Shown here: one piece after another, positions 55,351-63,627 of the stretch
How the letters are laid out: each line of letters starts with the position of its first letter
Numbering within the stretch: position 1 is the stretch's first letter
Source of the DNA: Thalassobaculum_A sp040219215
GTDB lineage: Bacteria > Pseudomonadota > Alphaproteobacteria > Thalassobaculales > Thalassobaculaceae
Direction of reading: 5' to 3'
DNA: 64,000 bases
Assembly (NCBI RefSeq): GCF_040219215.1
Contig: NZ_JAVJSX010000007.1
Location: 1-64,000, forward strand
Position numbers and translations under genes: made by a program
The notes under the pieces: generated by a model
The model's database searches: none
Told to the model about the DNA's origin: nothing
Seen by the model: the letters and a program-made list of their open reading frames with translations, nothing else

Positions 55351-56745
55351 ATGTCCAAGGGCGCTGCTGCCAACGCACCAATGACGGCGGACCCAGTCGA
55401 GGCCATGGCGCCGGCACCGCGTCGACCCGATTGGCGGGAGATCCTGGACCTGCTCGCCACCCGCTGCTCCTGCCGGGATTTCGACGGCTCGCCGATCGAT
55501 CGAGCGGTCCTGGCCGACATCGTGGCAGACGGTACCGAGGCGCCGTCGTCGTGCAACCAGCAGCAATGGCACTTCATCGTGATCGACGAGCCGGCGCTGA
55601 AGCTGCGGGCGCACGAGATCTCCGGCGGCAACCATCACTTCGCCGAATGCTCGGCACTGATCTACCTGTGTTTCCAGAAAGGCTGGACCCACGGCAATTT
55701 CTCGGTCGTGCAGTCGGTTGCCGGCGCCGCCTACCATATGATGCTGAGCGCGCACCTGCGCGGGTTCGCGGCGATCTGGAACGCCGGGATCGGCGACAAG
55801 GCCGCACTGGCCGAGATGATGGGTGTTCCCCCGACCTTCGAGATCCAGGGCGCCCTTGCGATCGGCCGGCCGCGCCCATCGGCCCCCGCGATGAAGGCGC
55901 CGCGCCGGCCGTTTGCCGAGGTGCATTCCTGGAACCGCTTCGACCGGCCGGCGGTAACCCGCTATCCGGTCAAGCAGGCGGACGACTATCCATTCTTCCG
56001 GATTCGCAACGATGACAACCCGTTCGCGCTCTGGGACCCACAGCAATGGAGCTGGGACCAGATCGGCGATTTCCGTGGGTACTCGGTGTGGGCGAAGTCG
56101 CCGTTGGCCGGGGTCTACGTGTCGCGGCGCCAAGGTGCCGCGACCGAGGTCGAACTCGACCTGCTGCCGGACCTGCCGGCAGGCGCACGCGTCGTCGAGG
56201 TGATGCCGTGGGGCGGCACCTACAGCGTCGAGCTGCGCCGCCGGCTGAGTCCCGGGACCGAGCTGCATCTGGCGGAACTGTCGCCGCACAACCTGACCTT
56301 CATCGCCGAGCGCTTCCGGCAGGAACGGCTGCCGGTCGACCGCCTGCACACCGAGCTGATGCCGCAAGGCGTGCTACCCCATGCCGACGCCAGCGTCGAT
56401 GCCGTGGTCCTGCCGCAGGTGCTGGAACACATGCCGGAGCCGGAACGAGTGCTCGACGAGGCCCGCCGTGTGCTGAAACCGGGCGGCCATGTCGTTGCCA
56501 GCGTGCGGAACCTCGATTCCGACTACGGCCGGCACTGGCGGGAGGTGGAATCCCGCGCCCAGATCCCCAACCAGGGGCCGTTCCGGCCGCTGCCGGCGGC
56601 GACCGTCCGGGACTGGCTGGCCGGCCGGTTCGGCGTCGAACGCGAGATCGGGATCGGCCGCGAGGTCGCCTCCGACGCGACCGTGCTTGACGGTCCGGAC
56701 ATTCTGGCCGGCCGGCTGTACGCCGCCCGGTACCGCCGTGACTAG
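55351..56745 (+). CDS. Nitroreductase-SAM methyltransferase fusion protein
   Basis: The 464-residue protein joins two domains. Residues about 25-215 are a nitroreductase-family FMN enzyme: RCSCRDFDG (FMN phosphate site), APSSCNQQQWHFIVI, HMMLSAHLRGFAAIWNAG and ALAIGRPRP. Residues about 270-390 are a class I methyltransferase: motif I VVEVMPWGGTYSVEL (degenerate glycine loop), VDAVVLPQVLEHM and ARRVLKPGGHVV. Stop-free sequence through the junction and a shared Shine-Dalgarno (GGGAGAAAGACGGG) show one polypeptide. Free-standing versions of both domains are common; the fusion is unusual to me. It may reduce and methylate the same substrate (inference). It stands alone, divergent from the TRAP operon. 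Confidence 0.85.
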   Translation: MSKGAAANAPMTADPVEAMAPAPRRPDWREILDLLATRCSCRDFDGSPIDRAVLADIVADGTEAPSSCNQQQWHFIVIDEPALKLRAHEISGGNHHFAECSALIYLCFQKGWTHGNFSVVQSVAGAAYHMMLSAHLRGFAAIWNAGIGDKAALAEMMGVPPTFEIQGALAIGRPRPSAPAMKAPRRPFAEVHSWNRFDRPAVTRYPVKQADDYPFFRIRNDDNPFALWDPQQWSWDQIGDFRGYSVWAKSPLAGVYVSRRQGAATEVELDLLPDLPAGARVVEVMPWGGTYSVELRRRLSPGTELHLAELSPHNLTFIAERFRQERLPVDRLHTELMPQGVLPHADASVDAVVLPQVLEHMPEPERVLDEARRVLKPGGHVVASVRNLDSDYGRHWREVESRAQIPNQGPFRPLPAATVRDWLAGRFGVEREIGIGREVASDATVLDGPDILAGRLYAARYRRD

Positions 56746-56776
56746 GCGCAGCCCCTGCGCGCCGACCGCTGGGAGA

Positions 56777-58168
56777 TCAGGCGAGGCGGCGGGGCAGGAA
56801 GCGGCCGGTGCCGCGCGCGCCGGCATTGAGCTGTCCATCCCGCACCGCGAATCCGCCCCGCACGATGGTGTGAACCACCCGGCAGGTCATCTCCTGGCCC
56901 TCATAGACCGAGTAGCCCGCGTCGGTGGCAAGGCCGGAGCGCTCCACCGTCCAGCGCGACTTCATGTCGAGGATGCTGAAATCGGCGTCGGCACCGGGCA
57001 CGATCCGGCCTTTGCGCGGCGACAGGCCCATGGCGTCGGCGGGTTTCGCGGTCACCAGGTCGGCCAGCCGCTCCAGCGGGATGCCGCGGCGGTGATGGCC
57101 CTCGCTGAACAACGCCGGCAGGAACGCGTCCAACCCCGGAAATCCCGGCTGGGCCTTCCAGATCCCGCCATCCTTCGAAGACATCGGGCGGTGGATGTGA
57201 TCGGTCGCCACGGTGTCGATGTCGCCGTTGCGGATGCCTTCCCACAGCGCCTCGCGGTCGGCCGGATCGCGCAGCGGCGGGTTGACCTTGGCCAGCGCGC
57301 CGACGGCGCTGGTGGTGTCGTGGGTCAGGTAGTGGGTGCAGGTCTCGATCGTGACCCGGCTGCCCTGGCGGCGCTGCTCGACCGCCGCCGCCAGCGCCTC
57401 GGCCGACGAGGTGTGGACCGTGTAGACCGGCGCGCCGACCACGCGCCCGAAATACGTTGCGCGGCGGATCGCATCGGCCTCCACGAACGGCGGGCGGGTG
57501 GCGTTCCAGGTGGCGAGCCCGCCGGCTCCCGCCGGATCGGCATCCAGCACCCGGTCGCGCAGCACCCAGGCCACCTCGATGTTCTCCGGATGCGGGCACA
57601 GCATGCCGCCATGGGCCTTCAGCACTTCCAGAAGCCGGAACAGGAAGCCATCATCGGTCCCCGGCAAGCCGAGCCGTGCGCCCTCGTCGCCGCGGATGTT
57701 CATGAACAGCTTGGCGGTCGGCACCCCGAATTCGGTGATGTAGCGCGGCAGTTCGGCCAGCTGCGCGTCGGTGCTGATGACGAAGTGGAAGCCGAAATCG
57801 ATGCGCGCGCCCTCCTCGGTGATCGACTTAAGCTCGTCGAACAGCGAGGCGTACGGCGTGGTGCTCATGACATACGGGATGAAGCTGGTCACGCCGCCGA
57901 TGGCGGCGGCAGCCGTTTCGGTATCGGCGTCGGAAGGCTGGCGCGGCCGGGAGATATCGCTGCCGTGGCCGAGATGCAGGTGCACGTCGCAGGCACCGGG
58001 CAGTACCGTCAAGCCGCCGAGCGCGATCGTTTCGGTAGCGGCGGGACCGCTGCCGGGTTCGGTAACCGCCGCAATGCGGCCGTCGGCGACCAGCACGTCG
58101 ACCCGGCGGAACCCCAGGCCGGGCAGCAACACATCGCCATCCGCCAGTCTCAGGTCGATCTTGGTCAT
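56777..58168 (-). CDS. Hydantoinase/dihydropyrimidinase-like cyclic amidohydrolase
   Basis: The 463-residue protein is a metal-dependent amidohydrolase with DVHLHLG (first metal site), a candidate carboxylated Lys in PTAKLFMN, His in CPHPENIEV, His in ETCTHYLTHD and Asp in VATDHIHRP. The set matches dihydropyrimidinase, hydantoinase, allantoinase and dihydroorotase relatives, which open cyclic ureides or amides. ATG 58168 has GAGGAGAAG upstream, better than an in-frame start nine codons earlier. It is divergent from the deacetylase-GntR operon (56 bases) and convergent with the fusion gene. Together with three PuuE-like proteins it gives the island four potential ring-opening hydrolases. Confidence 0.9.
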   Translation of the reverse strand: MTKIDLRLADGDVLLPGLGFRRVDVLVADGRIAAVTEPGSGPAATETIALGGLTVLPGACDVHLHLGHGSDISRPRQPSDADTETAAAAIGGVTSFIPYVMSTTPYASLFDELKSITEEGARIDFGFHFVISTDAQLAELPRYITEFGVPTAKLFMNIRGDEGARLGLPGTDDGFLFRLLEVLKAHGGMLCPHPENIEVAWVLRDRVLDADPAGAGGLATWNATRPPFVEADAIRRATYFGRVVGAPVYTVHTSSAEALAAAVEQRRQGSRVTIETCTHYLTHDTTSAVGALAKVNPPLRDPADREALWEGIRNGDIDTVATDHIHRPMSSKDGGIWKAQPGFPGLDAFLPALFSEGHHRRGIPLERLADLVTAKPADAMGLSPRKGRIVPGADADFSILDMKSRWTVERSGLATDAGYSVYEGQEMTCRVVHTIVRGGFAVRDGQLNAGARGTGRFLPRRLA

Positions 58169-58224
58169 GAAATCTTCTCCTCTGCTGTCCGGCACCGGCC
58201 GGAGCCTTTTCCGGGAGGGTAGCG

Positions 58225-59103
58225 ATGAGCGCTGATCGCATACCGTACTCGCCGATCGTGACCCGCCCGCGCCTGCGCTGGCCGAACGATGCCCGTGTGG
58301 CCGTCTGGGTGGTGCCGAACGTCGAGCATTACGAGTACCGCCCGGACCCGATCGGCATGCGGGATCCGTGGCCGCGCATGCCGCACCCGGATGTGCTCGG
58401 CTACGGCACCCGCGACTACGGCAACCGGGTCGGATTGTGGCGGATGATGGAGGTCACCGACCGGCTGAACATTCCGTGCACGGTGTCGCTCAACCTGGCC
58501 AACTGGGAACATTACCCCGATATCTGTGCGGCGATGATCGAGCGCGACTGGGACGTGCTGTGCCACGGTGTCTACAATACCCAGTACCATTGGGGCCTGG
58601 CCGAGGACGATGAGCGGGCGATCATCGCCGACTGCGTCGAGACATACCGGCGGTTCACCGGCAAACAGCTCGCCGGCTGGTTCTCGCCGGCCGCCACCTT
58701 CACCCACAACACCCCCGACCTCGTTGCCGAGGCCGGCATCACCTACTACTGCGACTGGTACCATGACGACCAGCCGACCCGGATGCGGGTGCGCAACGGC
58801 CAACTGGTGACCGTGCCGTACCAGATGGACGTCAACGACGCGATGGTCTGGCGCCACCCGTTCGAGGGCGAGGAATTCGCGCGGATGGTGACCGATCACT
58901 TCGACACCCTTTGGGACGAGGGTGCCGAACATGGCCGCGTGGTCTGCATCGCGCTGCACCCGTACATCATGGGTCACCCGCACCGCATCCGGCACCTGGA
59001 GCGCGCGCTGCGCCACATCGTGGAGCACGACGGGGTGTGGCTGGCCACCGGTAAGCAGATCGCCGACTGGTACGTGGCCCAACAGCCGGCCGGGGAGTCC
59101 TGA
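58225..59103 (+). CDS. PuuE-like polysaccharide-deacetylase-family hydrolase 2
   Basis: The 292-residue cytosolic protein has PuuE-type landmarks: TRDYGNRVGLWRMMEV, metal-site LCHGVYNTQYHWG, YCDWYHDDQPTRM, VTVPYQMDVND and ALHPYIMGHPHRI. It is likely a cyclic amide/imide or allantoin-type hydrolase; sugar deacetylation is less likely without an export signal. ATG follows GGGAGGGTAGCG. The next gene begins one base after its stop, and GntR follows, so the three form an operon. Confidence 0.87.
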   Translation: MSADRIPYSPIVTRPRLRWPNDARVAVWVVPNVEHYEYRPDPIGMRDPWPRMPHPDVLGYGTRDYGNRVGLWRMMEVTDRLNIPCTVSLNLANWEHYPDICAAMIERDWDVLCHGVYNTQYHWGLAEDDERAIIADCVETYRRFTGKQLAGWFSPAATFTHNTPDLVAEAGITYYCDWYHDDQPTRMRVRNGQLVTVPYQMDVNDAMVWRHPFEGEEFARMVTDHFDTLWDEGAEHGRVVCIALHPYIMGHPHRIRHLERALRHIVEHDGVWLATGKQIADWYVAQQPAGES

Positions 59104-59104
59104 G

Positions 59105-60016
59105 ATGCCGTCGTTCCGCGCACCCGGCATGGACCACGATTTGTACCCGTTCTCGGCCCTGCCCAGCCGGCCGCCGCTGTCCTGGCCGGGCGGCGCGCGA
59201 GTGGCGTTCGCGGTCGTCCTGCATCTGGAGCACTGGGAGCTGGACCCGCCGGCCGCCGCCGTCCGCGACCCGCGCTTCAAGGATCCGATGGGCGATTTCC
59301 GGCCCGACTTCCGCGCCTACACCCTGCGGGAGTACGGCAACCGGGTCGGCATCTTCCGGATCTTCGACGCGTTGGACCGGCACGGCATCCGCCCGACCGT
59401 CGCGGTCAACGCCGCCGCCTGCGAACGCTATCCCTACCTGATCGAGGAGTGCCGGCGGCGCGGCTGGGAGTTCGCGGCCCACGGCAGCCACGCCACCCGC
59501 ATGGTCACCGCCAAGTTGACCGAACGCCAGGAGCGCGACCTGATCGACCGGTCGATCGCGACCGTTGGCCGTGCGACCGGCAGCCGGCCGCGCGGCTGGA
59601 TCGCCCAGGACTATGGTGAGACGGCCCGCACGCCGCAACTGTTGGCCGAGGCCGGCTTGGAGTATGTTGCCGACTGGCCGAACGACGACCAGCCGTACCG
59701 GATGACCACCACACCCTCGCTGATCTCGATCCCCAGTCAGGCGGAATGGGACGACGTGCAGTTGCTGTGGCACCGCCGGGTCTTCACCCAGCGCTACCCG
59801 GCGCTGATCGAGGAGGCGCTGTCGGTGCTGCACGCCGAGGGGGCGTCGTCCGGCCGGTATTTCGGTCTGGGCATTCATCCCTGGCTGTTCGGGATGCCGC
59901 ACCGCATCCGGTACCTGAACGAGGCGCTGGACCGGATCGTCGGCTTCGACGGCCTCTGGCAGGCGACGCTCGGCGAAGTGGCCGGGCACATGCAGACGCA
60001 GCCGGCCGACGGCTGA
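59105..60016 (+). CDS. PuuE-like polysaccharide-deacetylase-family hydrolase 3
   Basis: The 303-residue protein is the third member of this family here: LREYGNRVGIFRIFD, metal-site FAAHGSHATRM, YVADWPNDDQPYRM, ISIPSQAEWDD and GIHPWLFGMPHRIRYL. ATG 59105 lies one base after the preceding stop with GGGGAG upstream; the open frame further left belongs to the overlap with the previous gene. Two adjacent paralogues may form a heteromer or act on successive rings (inference). Confidence 0.87.
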   Translation: MPSFRAPGMDHDLYPFSALPSRPPLSWPGGARVAFAVVLHLEHWELDPPAAAVRDPRFKDPMGDFRPDFRAYTLREYGNRVGIFRIFDALDRHGIRPTVAVNAAACERYPYLIEECRRRGWEFAAHGSHATRMVTAKLTERQERDLIDRSIATVGRATGSRPRGWIAQDYGETARTPQLLAEAGLEYVADWPNDDQPYRMTTTPSLISIPSQAEWDDVQLLWHRRVFTQRYPALIEEALSVLHAEGASSGRYFGLGIHPWLFGMPHRIRYLNEALDRIVGFDGLWQATLGEVAGHMQTQPADG

Positions 60017-60064
60017 CAAGACAAACGCGGGACAACGCCCGCGACGGTTCGAGGAAACAGAGAC

Positions 60065-60769
60065 GTGACACAAGCTGACTACGCGCAACCCCTGGTCTCC
60101 GCCAACCTGTCCTCCCTGGCGTTCGAGCGCCTGGAGCAGGCGATCATGACCGGCGAGCTGAAGCCCGGTGAGCGGCTCAGCGAGACGACGCTGGCCAAAC
60201 GCTACGGCATCAGCCGCGGCCCGCTGCGCGAAGCGATCGGCCGGCTGGAAGGCCGGAACCTGGTGGAGCGGGTGGCCAACCAGGGCGCCAGGGTGATCTC
60301 GCTGCGCAACGACGAACTCATCGACCTTCTGGTGATCCGCGAGAGCCTGGAGGGAATGGCCTGCCGGCTGGCGGCCACCCGGATCAAGCCGGCCGAGCTG
60401 AAGCGCCTGCAGAAGATGCTGGAGCAGCATGCCCAGGACGATGCCGTGGTCAGCGGCCGAGGGTATTTCCAGGGCGGCGGCGACCTCGACTTCCACTACC
60501 GGATCGTCAAGGCCAGCGGGAACGCCCGGCTGTTCCAGATGCTGGACGAGGAGTTGTATTCGCTGCTGCGCCTGTACCGCCAGCGGCTGAGCACCCGCCC
60601 CGGCCGCCCCAGGCAGGCGCTGGAAGAGCATCGCCGGGTGCTGCAGGCACTTGAGGCCCGCGATCCCGACGCCGCCGAGGCCGCGATGCGCGCGCACATC
60701 CAGAGCAGCCGGGCCAGCCTGGAACATCACATGGCAAGCGAGGCGGCGCCGGCCAGCGACGTCGCCTGA
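60065..60769 (+). CDS. GntR family transcriptional regulator, FCD (FadR/VanR-like) subfamily
   Basis: The 234-residue regulator has an N-terminal winged helix (GELKPGERLSETTLAKRYG, SRGPLREAIGRLEGRNLVE) and a C-terminal helical FCD effector domain. Metal-ligand positions are visible in DLDFHYRI, EEHRRVL and MRAHIQS. FCD regulators are usually repressors released by an organic acid or its metal complex, and bind short palindromes. It is the last gene of the deacetylase operon (48-base gap) and the only DNA-binding regulator in the island. It is therefore the best candidate for binding the GTCAAC-N-GTTGAC sites at 43.3, 47.2, 55.25 and 62.6 kb. The start is GTG after GAGGAAAC. Confidence 0.93.
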   Translation: MTQADYAQPLVSANLSSLAFERLEQAIMTGELKPGERLSETTLAKRYGISRGPLREAIGRLEGRNLVERVANQGARVISLRNDELIDLLVIRESLEGMACRLAATRIKPAELKRLQKMLEQHAQDDAVVSGRGYFQGGGDLDFHYRIVKASGNARLFQMLDEELYSLLRLYRQRLSTRPGRPRQALEEHRRVLQALEARDPDAAEAAMRAHIQSSRASLEHHMASEAAPASDVA

Positions 60770-60806
60770 GGTCATGACCGTGAACCGATGACCCACCGGA
60801 TCCGCC

Positions 60807-61142
60807 TCACCGGTCTGCCGCCGGCCAGTTGACCGGGATGTCCACCTCCAGCAGCGGCGCGTGCTGCTGGCAGCCGTATACGTCGGTGTCGCCGAGGTCG
60901 CCCGCCGGGATCGCCCGTGGAATCGTCGCCTTGAAGGCGAGGCCCGCCGGGTAGGGCGTGAACAGAACCTCGGCCGGCTCCACCCCGTACAGACGGCCGA
61001 TCAGCTCGGCGTTCAGCACCCCGGTCGCCGCCACCGAATCGTACTGGGCACGGGTTTCAAACACCACGTCGATGGTCAGCTGAAACGGGCCGGCGTTCTT
61101 GCTCTTGCAGACCTTCGCGATATCCCGGATCGCCGCCATCAC
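60807..61142 (-). CDS. DUF4387 family protein (AtuA partner)
   Basis: The 111-residue protein matches the DUF4387 pattern: IAKVCKSKNAGPFQLTIDVV, the central ELIGRLYGV and a C-terminal GDTDVYGCQQHAPLL. The family is of unknown chemistry and is regularly encoded beside, or fused to, AtuA/DUF1446 proteins. Here its start overlaps the stop of the AtuA-like gene by four bases, so the two are made together and probably form a complex. No signal or membrane segment is present. Confidence 0.85.
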   Translation of the reverse strand: MMAAIRDIAKVCKSKNAGPFQLTIDVVFETRAQYDSVAATGVLNAELIGRLYGVEPAEVLFTPYPAGLAFKATIPRAIPAGDLGDTDVYGCQQHAPLLEVDIPVNWPAADR

Positions 61143-62509
61143 AAATCCTCGTAATGAATCGGGAACGGCGCCAGCGGATCGTCCAGCGCCATGGTCTGGA
61201 ACACCGAGAACCGGTAGACCGGCCCGGTGGAGATATCGGACGGCGAGTACGGGAACGCCATGTTGCCCTCACGGCACAACCGGCCGGGAAAATCGGTGTG
61301 CAGCATGGTCACCCGGGCCAGCGCCAGCACCGAATCGGCGGTTTCCTGATCAGAGGCCACCACCTCGATGACGAAGCCGATCTCGTGCGGGGAGGCGTTG
61401 CGCAGCGGCTCGGCCGCTCCCATCACCCCGTCCACGCCGTAGCGCCGGATGATCAGGCGGTATTCGTCAGGCTCCACCCCGAGGGCGGCCGCCTTCTGGG
61501 CGACCGCGTCGCGGACCCGGGTCAGGAAGTCGTCGCGGGTGGCTATCAGCAGCGGGTCGCGGGTGCCGCACACCGTGATCGCGCGGTAGCCGGCGAGTTC
61601 CGCACCTTCCAGCTTCACGGTGTAGGGCTGCGGCTGCCAGGTCATGCCGGACACCCGCACCGCCCGGTCCGAGACGGCTTCGAACAGGCAATCAGTAGTG
61701 TCCAGGATGCCACCCGGCTCGACATGGATGCACGGGCTCGGGTTCTCATGCAGGCTGTGGTTGGCGACCGACGACGGCGTGCAGCGCCGCTCCGGCGCCG
61801 CCGGCTCCAGGACCACCCCGTCGCCGTCGACATCGACCAGCAGGCAGTCATGGCCCTTCGGCACCGCCGGCGTGGCGCCGCATTCCAGCATCTTGCCGGC
61901 ATACCAGGCAGGCGCCGGCGGCAGGCCGTTGCGCATCGCCAGCGCGGCCCACGGTGCGGGATCGCTGGAGCGGCCGGCCAGCACCACCTCGGCCCCGCCA
62001 TCGAGGGCGGCGGCGATCGGTTCGGGCCCCATCATGGCGACGACCCGCTCCGACCGCTCGATGGCTGCCGGGTCCGGCACCGGTCCGCCCGGCAATCGTG
62101 CCATGCGGCCGTCATCGTGGGCGCGCTTGAGCACCTGCTTGTCCTGCTCGGCCTCTATGGTCGCCAAGCGGAAGTGCAGGCCGTCTTCGGCGGCCAGCGC
62201 CCGGACGATGTCCGCGGTCATCGCCACATGCGGGGCGCCGCCGGCCCCGCCGCAGGTGCCGATGACCAGCGGCACGCCGTGCTTGCGGGCGGCGCGCAGC
62301 ATCAGCTGGAGGTCCCGGCGCATGGCTCGGCGGGAGTTCAGGGTCTTGCCGGACCCCAGATAGTGCGGCCCCGGATCGGTGCTGCCGCCGTCGACGCCCA
62401 GCATGTGGATGCCGCGGTCCATGCCGCGTTCCAGCGAGCTTTCGGGAAAACCGTAGCCGAGGATCCCGCTGGTCGACAGCATGCGGCAGGTGGCGCTTGG
62501 GACAGCCAC
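61139..62509 (-). CDS. AtuA-like (DUF1446) family protein
   Basis: The 456-residue cytosolic protein resembles the acyclic terpene utilisation AtuA family: GILGYGFPESSLERGMDRG, LGVDGGSTDPGPHYLG, VIGTCGGAGGAPH and VVLAGRSSDPAPWAALA. AtuA acts in Pseudomonas citronellol/geraniol breakdown, but its reaction is not settled and homologues occur in many other catabolic clusters, so terpene use should not be inferred here. GTG 62509 is chosen because AAGGAGAATC precedes it directly; an upstream TTG lacks such a site. First gene of a leftward pair with DUF4387, divergent from the lyases. Confidence 0.85.
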   Translation of the reverse strand: MAVPSATCRMLSTSGILGYGFPESSLERGMDRGIHMLGVDGGSTDPGPHYLGSGKTLNSRRAMRRDLQLMLRAARKHGVPLVIGTCGGAGGAPHVAMTADIVRALAAEDGLHFRLATIEAEQDKQVLKRAHDDGRMARLPGGPVPDPAAIERSERVVAMMGPEPIAAALDGGAEVVLAGRSSDPAPWAALAMRNGLPPAPAWYAGKMLECGATPAVPKGHDCLLVDVDGDGVVLEPAAPERRCTPSSVANHSLHENPSPCIHVEPGGILDTTDCLFEAVSDRAVRVSGMTWQPQPYTVKLEGAELAGYRAITVCGTRDPLLIATRDDFLTRVRDAVAQKAAALGVEPDEYRLIIRRYGVDGVMGAAEPLRNASPHEIGFVIEVVASDQETADSVLALARVTMLHTDFPGRLCREGNMAFPYSPSDISTGPVYRFSVFQTMALDDPLAPFPIHYEDL

Positions 62510-62581
62510 GATTCTCCTTCCGGCGCGGACGCGCTCGACCGACAATGAACCGGCGGATCGTCCAACGCCGTTCCGTAAATT

Positions 62582-62594
62582 GTCAACAGTTGAC
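62582..62594. promoter_or_regulatory. Operator-like palindrome, site D (perfect), overlapping a -35-like box
   Basis: GTCAACAGTTGAC is the reverse complement of site C, a perfect 13-base palindrome. Its right arm forms TTGACG (62590-62595), followed after 17 bases by TTTATT (62613-62618), a plausible -35/-10 pair for the rightward lyase genes. A second palindrome TTGACCGTCAA lies at 62617-62627. A protein bound here would block the promoter. It is 73 bases from the AtuA-like start and 75 from the lyase start. Confidence 0.7.
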
Positions 62595-62668
62595 GGAGCC
62601 CATGAGTCATCGTTTATTGACCGTCAAACGGGAACAACACGTTCAAGCAGCCGGGACGGGAGTGAACG

Positions 62669-63568
62669 ATGGCAGGTGGCAGCGCTTCGGGTGACCGGAT
62701 CTCCGATCGGCGCAAGCGCCTGCGCGCCGCCGTCGACGAGCGCCGCGCGATACTGGTGCCGGGTGCCGCCAACGCGCTGACCGCCCGGGTCATCCAGGAT
62801 GTCGGCTTCGACGCGCTGTACGTCACCGGCGCCGGGATCGCCAACACCCTGCTGGGCGTGCCGGACATCGGCCTGGTGACCCTGACCGAACTGGTCCACA
62901 CCACCGAAGCGATCGGCGAGATCTGCACCCTGCCGATGATCGTCGACATCGACACCGGCTTCGGCAACGCCGTCAACACCCGCCGCACAGTGCGGGTGCT
63001 GGAGCGCGCCGGCGCCTGCGCGGTGCAGATGGAAGATCAGGTGTTTCCGAAGAAATGCGGTCATTTCGACGGCAAGGGCGTGATCCCGGTCGCCGAAATG
63101 GTGTCGAAGATCAAGGCTGCGGTCGATGCCCGCGAGGACTCCAACCTGCTGGTCATGGCCCGCACCGATGCCCGCGCCATCGAAGGCCTGGACGCCGCCA
63201 TCGAACGGGCCGAACGCTACATCGAAGCCGGCGCCGACATGACGTTCGTGGAGGCTCCGACCACCGAGCAGGAGATGCGCACGATCACCGAGCGTCTGTC
63301 GGTGCCGCAGGTCGCCAACCTGGTGGTCGGCGGCCGCACGCCGCTGCTGTCGCAGCAGGCTCTCGCCGATATCGGGTTCTCGATCGTACTGTACGCCAAC
63401 ACCCCGCTGCAGGCCGCCATGCGGGCGATGGGCGAGGTGCTTGGCGCCCTGAAGCGCGACGGCGGCCTGGACGCGGTCAAGGACCGACTGGCCGGGTTCG
63501 AGGAACGCCAGCGGCTGGTCGACAAGGCGTCCTACGACGCCCTCGAAAAGCTGTACGCGGTGGAGTAA
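62669..63568 (+). CDS. Isocitrate lyase/PEP mutase superfamily lyase 1
   Basis: The 299-residue protein is a TIM-barrel member of the PEP mutase/isocitrate lyase family. Motifs are ILVPGAANALTARVI, YVTGAGIANT, the Mg2+ site VDIDTGFGNAVN, QMEDQVFPKKCGH (KKCGH active-site loop), MARTDARAIEGLDAAIERA and MTFVEAPT. Members include methylisocitrate lyase, 2,3-dimethylmalate lyase and oxaloacetate decarboxylase, which cleave a C-C bond of 2-hydroxy-polycarboxylates. The substrate here is unresolved, but MmgE/PrpD neighbours suggest a branched dicarboxylate or tricarboxylate. ATG is preceded by GGGAG. A second lyase gene follows 59 bases downstream. Confidence 0.92.
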   Translation: MAGGSASGDRISDRRKRLRAAVDERRAILVPGAANALTARVIQDVGFDALYVTGAGIANTLLGVPDIGLVTLTELVHTTEAIGEICTLPMIVDIDTGFGNAVNTRRTVRVLERAGACAVQMEDQVFPKKCGHFDGKGVIPVAEMVSKIKAAVDAREDSNLLVMARTDARAIEGLDAAIERAERYIEAGADMTFVEAPTTEQEMRTITERLSVPQVANLVVGGRTPLLSQQALADIGFSIVLYANTPLQAAMRAMGEVLGALKRDGGLDAVKDRLAGFEERQRLVDKASYDALEKLYAVE

Positions 63569-63627
63569 GCACGGCTGTCGGGCCCGATCCGGCCCCGCCG
63601 AATCCACAGGCCGCGAGGACCGTCGAC

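Noticed and set aside
61139..62509. Assigning the island to terpene (citronellol/geraniol) degradation because of the AtuA-like gene
   Set aside because: No carboxylase, citronellyl-CoA dehydrogenase or other atu/liu genes are present, and AtuA-like proteins are widespread in other contexts.
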